A DNA stretch of 64,000 nt from Bacteroidaceae bacterium (GTDB lineage: Bacteria > Bacteroidota > Bacteroidia > Bacteroidales > Bacteroidaceae). Within the stretch, counting starts at the first letter, position 1, and each line of letters starts with the position of its first letter. Below are positions 61,115 through 64,000 of the stretch, one piece after another. The notes under the pieces were generated by a model. The model ran no database searches and was not told where the DNA came from. It saw only the letters and a program-made list of their open reading frames with translations. Position numbers and translations under genes: made by a program. The stretch is taken from positions 1 to 64,000 of the forward strand of contig JAFYOS010000016.1 of the NCBI GenBank assembly GCA_017560125.1, read 5' to 3'.

Positions 61115-61142
61115 GGCAATGGCGCGTTTTTACGCCATTGCC
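61115..61142. other. Hairpin between the array adaptor and permease B1
   Basis: Perfect 10-bp GC-rich inverted repeat (61115-61124 and 61133-61142, 8-nt loop), 17 bp after the adaptor stop, with no T run. Like the one after the ATPase, it could set relative expression of the shared subunit. Confidence 0.55.
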
Positions 61143-61159
61143 GGTGTCGAATACATAAC

Positions 61160-62407
61160 TTATTTTAATTTTATTTTCTCTTTGTGGGCGAATGTGGATA
61201 CATCGGATATTACCACTTGGTCGCCCTCTTGCAGCCCCTCGACAACCTCTACATGGTCGAAGTTAGAGTCGCCCAGCTTCACCTTGCGGCGTATCAGCTC
61301 GTTCTGCTCGTTGCGCACGAATAGGTTGTATGTGCCTGCTCCCACATAGTACGAGGCGTTGCGTATGCGTAGCACATCGTCGTGTATGGAATTCATTATA
61401 TATACATCGGTGCGCACACCGGGTCGCAGGCGTTTGTGGTTGTCGTTGATGAGGCGCACTTCGAACTGTATGCTGCCGTTAAGGCTCTTGGGGGCTACGT
61501 TGCCTATGCGTCCTTCGAGCTTTTCGGTGCCTATCTTCACTAGGCATTTTTTGCCGGGTGATACATATTCGCTCATGGCGTCGGATATTTGTGCTTTTAT
61601 GATGTAGTGGCCAAGGTCGGATATGATGGCTATCTGGCTGCCGCTACCCACTTGGGCACCTATCTGCTCGTTGATGTAGGTGAGGACGGCCTTGCGGGGC
61701 GAAAGGATGCGGGCGTCGTCGAAGGTGCGCTTCATCTCCTCGAGCTTTTTTGTGAAGATGGCGAATTCGAGCTCCTGCACGCGCACGTTCGATGCTTTTA
61801 TCTCGCGGTCGTTCTTCAGCTGTTCGCGCTGCTGCTCAAGACGCAGGCGGGCGGTCTGTACGGCCATTTCGGCCTGTCGCACCTTGTCGGCTGTTCCCGA
61901 ACCGATGCTGTCGAGGTAGCGCTCGTTGTTGAGCTCGGCTTCTAAGCGGTTCAGCTCCATTGCGTTTATCTTTATGTTCATTTCGAGGCTCGACAGGGCG
62001 GTCTTGTTGTTCAGTTTCAGTTGCTCGAGCTGGTGGCGGCGTATCTCTTTTTCGTCGAGCAGTTTCTTGTACTCGTTCTCGGTGCTGGTGAGGTCGAGGC
62101 GCAGCAGGGGAGTGCCCACATCGACGCTGTCGCCGCTGTGGCAATAGACCTCTACTATGCGCGAACTGATGGGCGAATTTATTATCTCCTCGAAGGCTGG
62201 ATGCACTTCGCCCGAGGCTGTCACGCTGGTCTCTATGGTGCCGTGGTCGATGGTGCTGAAGGTGAGCGATTTTGCGTTCACCGTGCTGCGGGCGTAGTTG
62301 ATGCCTGCCGCGACGATGGCTGCGAGCAGTGCGAATGCGCCTACTATTTTGCCTATGCGGATAAGCATCTTTTTCTGCTTTTCTTTTTTGGGTATTTCTC
62401 TGTCCAT
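61160..62407 (-). CDS. HlyD/MacA-type periplasmic adaptor of the permease array
   Basis: 415 residues. Basic N-terminus, TM helix (about 18-37), lipoyl half (EEIINSPISSRIVEVYCHSGDSV), long coiled-coil hairpin (~95-215), second lipoyl half (RILSPRKAVLTYINEQIGA), beta-barrel and C-terminal strands. The only adaptor in the array and the first gene after the upstream sigma-54-like promoter. It should bridge permease pairs to the TolC at 45337-46827. Confidence 0.93.
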   Translation of the reverse strand: MDREIPKKEKQKKMLIRIGKIVGAFALLAAIVAAGINYARSTVNAKSLTFSTIDHGTIETSVTASGEVHPAFEEIINSPISSRIVEVYCHSGDSVDVGTPLLRLDLTSTENEYKKLLDEKEIRRHQLEQLKLNNKTALSSLEMNIKINAMELNRLEAELNNERYLDSIGSGTADKVRQAEMAVQTARLRLEQQREQLKNDREIKASNVRVQELEFAIFTKKLEEMKRTFDDARILSPRKAVLTYINEQIGAQVGSGSQIAIISDLGHYIIKAQISDAMSEYVSPGKKCLVKIGTEKLEGRIGNVAPKSLNGSIQFEVRLINDNHKRLRPGVRTDVYIMNSIHDDVLRIRNASYYVGAGTYNLFVRNEQNELIRRKVKLGDSNFDHVEVVEGLQEGDQVVISDVSTFAHKEKIKLK

Positions 62408-62451
62408 AATTTTTTGTTGTTCGTTTGTGGTATTTTTCTACCATATACATA

Positions 62452-62467
62452 TCAAAAACCGTGCCAA
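62452..62467 (-). promoter_or_regulatory. Sigma-54-like promoter of the array
   Basis: Minus strand TTGGCACG-GTTT-TTGA (complement of 62452-62467): perfect -24 half, -12 half TTGA instead of TTGC, correct spacing, 44 bp before the adaptor ATG. Same form as the tolC promoter. Confidence 0.75.
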
Positions 62468-62511
62468 ACTGTTAATGCGTTGATAATGTGGTGAATGACG
62501 ATTTTCGGGGG

Positions 62512-62546
62512 TGTACGATTTCGGACACTTTGTTCGTTTTTGTACG
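62512..62546 (-). promoter_or_regulatory. Putative enhancer (activator) block upstream of the array
   Basis: TGTACG-ATTT-CGGACA (62512-62527), 3 bp, TGTTCG-TTTT-TGTACG (62531-62546); half-sites recur about every 10 bp. 30 of 35 positions match 46913-46947, at nearly the same distance from the -24 element. Confidence 0.65.
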
Positions 62547-62560
62547 TTTTTGGTCAGGGA

Positions 62561-62594
62561 AATAAAAAACGCTCCGACTAAAATAGTCGGAGCG
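62561..62594 (-). terminator. Intrinsic terminator of the secA transcription unit
   Basis: Perfect 11-bp stem (62570-62580 and 62584-62594, 3-nt loop) followed on the minus strand by T6-A-TT. It lies 32 bp after the small acidic protein gene and just upstream of the array's activator block, so it insulates the array from secA transcription. Confidence 0.88.
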
Positions 62595-62626
62595 GTGGTA
62601 TGTGGGATGATTTCATGCGTGCGGGT

Positions 62627-63067
62627 TTATTCGCTCAGCAGGTGTTTCAGGAATTCATCCATCTCTTCGTCGAGACCTTTCAGCAGTTCGGTGTCGAGGA
62701 GCATTGTGTCGTCGTCGATGTAGGCGATATCTACTATTGCCTCTTTGTTCTCATCGACGAGGGTACACGAGTATGGCTTCAGTATGTTTATCTTGTCGAG
62801 CAATCCTACTTTCTGCATCTGCGATAGTTCGGAGCGGAGCGTCTTTTCTATTGATGACGTCTGCTCTTGGGCTGGCGCGTTCCACTCTTCTATGGTTGTT
62901 TTGGCCAATTCGTTGTCGTCGTCATCGAATATGGTGAGCGCGCCCTGAGAACTATCTACCTGGAAGTAGAGGTCGGTTATGGTTGCGTTTTCAAAACTAC
63001 CGAATTTGTCGGTTACTGAGAGTATTGCGTCCAGCAATGCTTCTCGTGATTGTTTGCTGAGTGACAT
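62627..63067 (-). CDS. Small acidic conserved-type protein next to secA, function unknown
   Basis: 146 residues from ATG 63067 (MSLSKQSREA); a TTG 21 bp upstream is in frame but less likely. Rich in Asp/Glu with a DDDDNE run near the middle and an acidic helical C-terminus (LDEEMDEFLKHLLSE). No signal peptide or membrane segment. I do not recognise a family. It starts 33 bp after secA on the same strand. Confidence 0.7.
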   Translation of the reverse strand: MSLSKQSREALLDAILSVTDKFGSFENATITDLYFQVDSSQGALTIFDDDDNELAKTTIEEWNAPAQEQTSSIEKTLRSELSQMQKVGLLDKINILKPYSCTLVDENKEAIVDIAYIDDDTMLLDTELLKGLDEEMDEFLKHLLSE

Positions 63068-63100
63068 ATTGCTCTTTTTTAGGTTCAACGATTGTGGTTC

Positions 63101-64000
63101 CTATACGTTCTTTCCGTGGCAGTTCTTGAATTTTTTACCGCTACCACAGGGACAGGGGTCGTTGCGGCCTACTGTCTTTTCTACGCGGATGGGCTCGCGA
63201 CGGGGCTGCTCGCGGGTGTCTCGGCCTGCGGCTGCCTGCTGGTTGGCGTCGTTGAGGTCCACCTTTGTCTCGTGGTACTGCTGCTTGGGACGGTTGGCCT
63301 TTTCGGGGTCGGGGGCAGCGTTCACCTGGTTGGGATCCTGTACGGGTATCTGACCGCGCATGAGTACCGATATTGTCTTGTCGTTTATCTTGTTTACCAT
63401 CTTGTCGAAGAGGTTTACAGATTCCAGTTTGAATATCAACAGCGGGTCTTTCTGCTCGTAGCTTGCGTTCTGCACCGAGTGCTTCAGGTCGTCGAGGTCG
63501 CGGAGGTTCTCTTTCCATGCCTCGTCGATGGTGTGAAGAAGGATGGCCTTCTCGAAGCATTTGATTATCTCCTTGCCCTTGCTTTCGTATGCCTTGGCGA
63601 TGTTTACAGGTATCTGATATATGTGACGGCCGTCGGTAATGGGTACATATATGAACTGCTCTCTCATCGCTTCGTTGTTGTTATATATATATTCTATATA
63701 AGGATAAGCAATTTCGGCCATACGGTCGTTCTTGCGCTTGAAGCTGTCGAGAACTACATCGAATGCGATGTTTGCTCTCTCTTCGCCGTCGAGCTTGTCG
63801 TACTCCTCTTTGTCCTTGAAGGGGAGCTCGGTGGCAAGCACCTTGAGGAATTCGAGCTTTGCGTCTTCGAAGGTGCAGGCGTCGAGGATGGTGTAGCAAC
63901 GGTCCCATATCATGTTCACGATGTCCATGCCGATGCGCTCGCCCATGAGTGCGTGGCGACGCTTGGTGTAGATGACCGTACGCTGCTTGTTCATCACGTC
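63101..64000 (-). CDS. secA: Preprotein translocase ATPase SecA (C-terminal part; 5' end beyond window)
   Basis: The last ~299 residues. The frame is open to the window edge and reads [11 protein letters not shown], the conserved helical-scaffold start, followed by HALMGERIG. It ends with the Pro/Gln-rich linker and the zinc-binding tail [14 protein letters not shown] (Cys-x-Cys-x8-Cys-His), which binds SecB or ribosome. Drives Sec protein export. The same-strand small acidic gene follows. Confidence 0.97.
   Translation of the reverse strand, partial: DVMNKQRTVIYTKRRHALMGERIGMDIVNMIWDRCYTILDACTFEDAKLEFLKVLATELPFKDKEEYDKLDGEERANIAFDVVLDSFKRKNDRMAEIAYPYIEYIYNNNEAMREQFIYVPITDGRHIYQIPVNIAKAYESKGKEIIKCFEKAILLHTIDEAWKENLRDLDDLKHSVQNASYEQKDPLLIFKLESVNLFDKMVNKINDKTISVLMRGQIPVQDPNQVNAAPDPEKANRPKQQYHETKVDLNDANQQAAAGRDTREQPRREPIRVEKTVGRNDPCPCGSGKKFKNCHGKNV

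Overview
The window reads as a chromosomal segment of a Bacteroidales bacterium (Bacteroides/Prevotella/Muribaculaceae-like). Support: several intergenic regions carry the Bacteroidetes primary sigma factor -7 element TAnnTTTG; there are many lipoproteins and TolC-type outer-membrane proteins; LysRS, Pgi and the S9 peptidase have lengths and extensions seen in that order; and a macroglobulin-like cell-surface protein is present. No tRNA, rRNA, CRISPR, insertion sequence or prophage gene was seen, and no gene-free stretch exceeds 300 bases (the longest are about 190-250). || Layout. 1-4.9 kb: the 3' part of a large MG2-like/Sel1-repeat protein, then a Na/phosphate cotransporter-like protein. 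4.97-9.55 kb (minus): an EamA transporter, an MFS transporter and an S9 peptidase lipoprotein with its own promoter. 9.64-19.97 kb (minus): a tightly packed housekeeping run valS - coiled-coil membrane protein - UDP-glucuronate decarboxylase - lysS - gpsA - pgi - HAD phosphatase - prmC. 20.1-23.1 kb: mazG, a TlpA-like lipoprotein, and a small membrane protein overlapping an XRE regulator. || 23-62.4 kb is a hub of three different tripartite export systems side by side. (i) TetR - TolC - adaptor - RND pump - PII-like protein (minus), with a TetR operator-like palindrome over its promoter. (ii) A divergent locus: histidine kinase and small Fis-type response regulator on the minus strand against TolC - adaptor - ATPase - two 800-residue FtsX/MacB permeases on the plus strand, with two TGTGCA-N5-TGCACA operator-like palindromes between them. 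(iii) A 22-kb minus-strand locus holding twelve half-size MacB/FtsX-type permeases in six B/A pairs, but only one ATPase, one adaptor and one TolC, ending in an NtrC-family response regulator and its kinase. Its two long upstream regions (before the adaptor and before tolC) share a sigma-54-like -24/-12 element and, about 47 bp further upstream, a 35-bp block matching at 30 of 35 positions. This is the best candidate for an undescribed system: a modular exporter with swappable permease pairs under sigma-54 control. 62.6-64 kb: a small acidic protein and the 3' end of secA, shut off from system (iii) by an intrinsic terminator.
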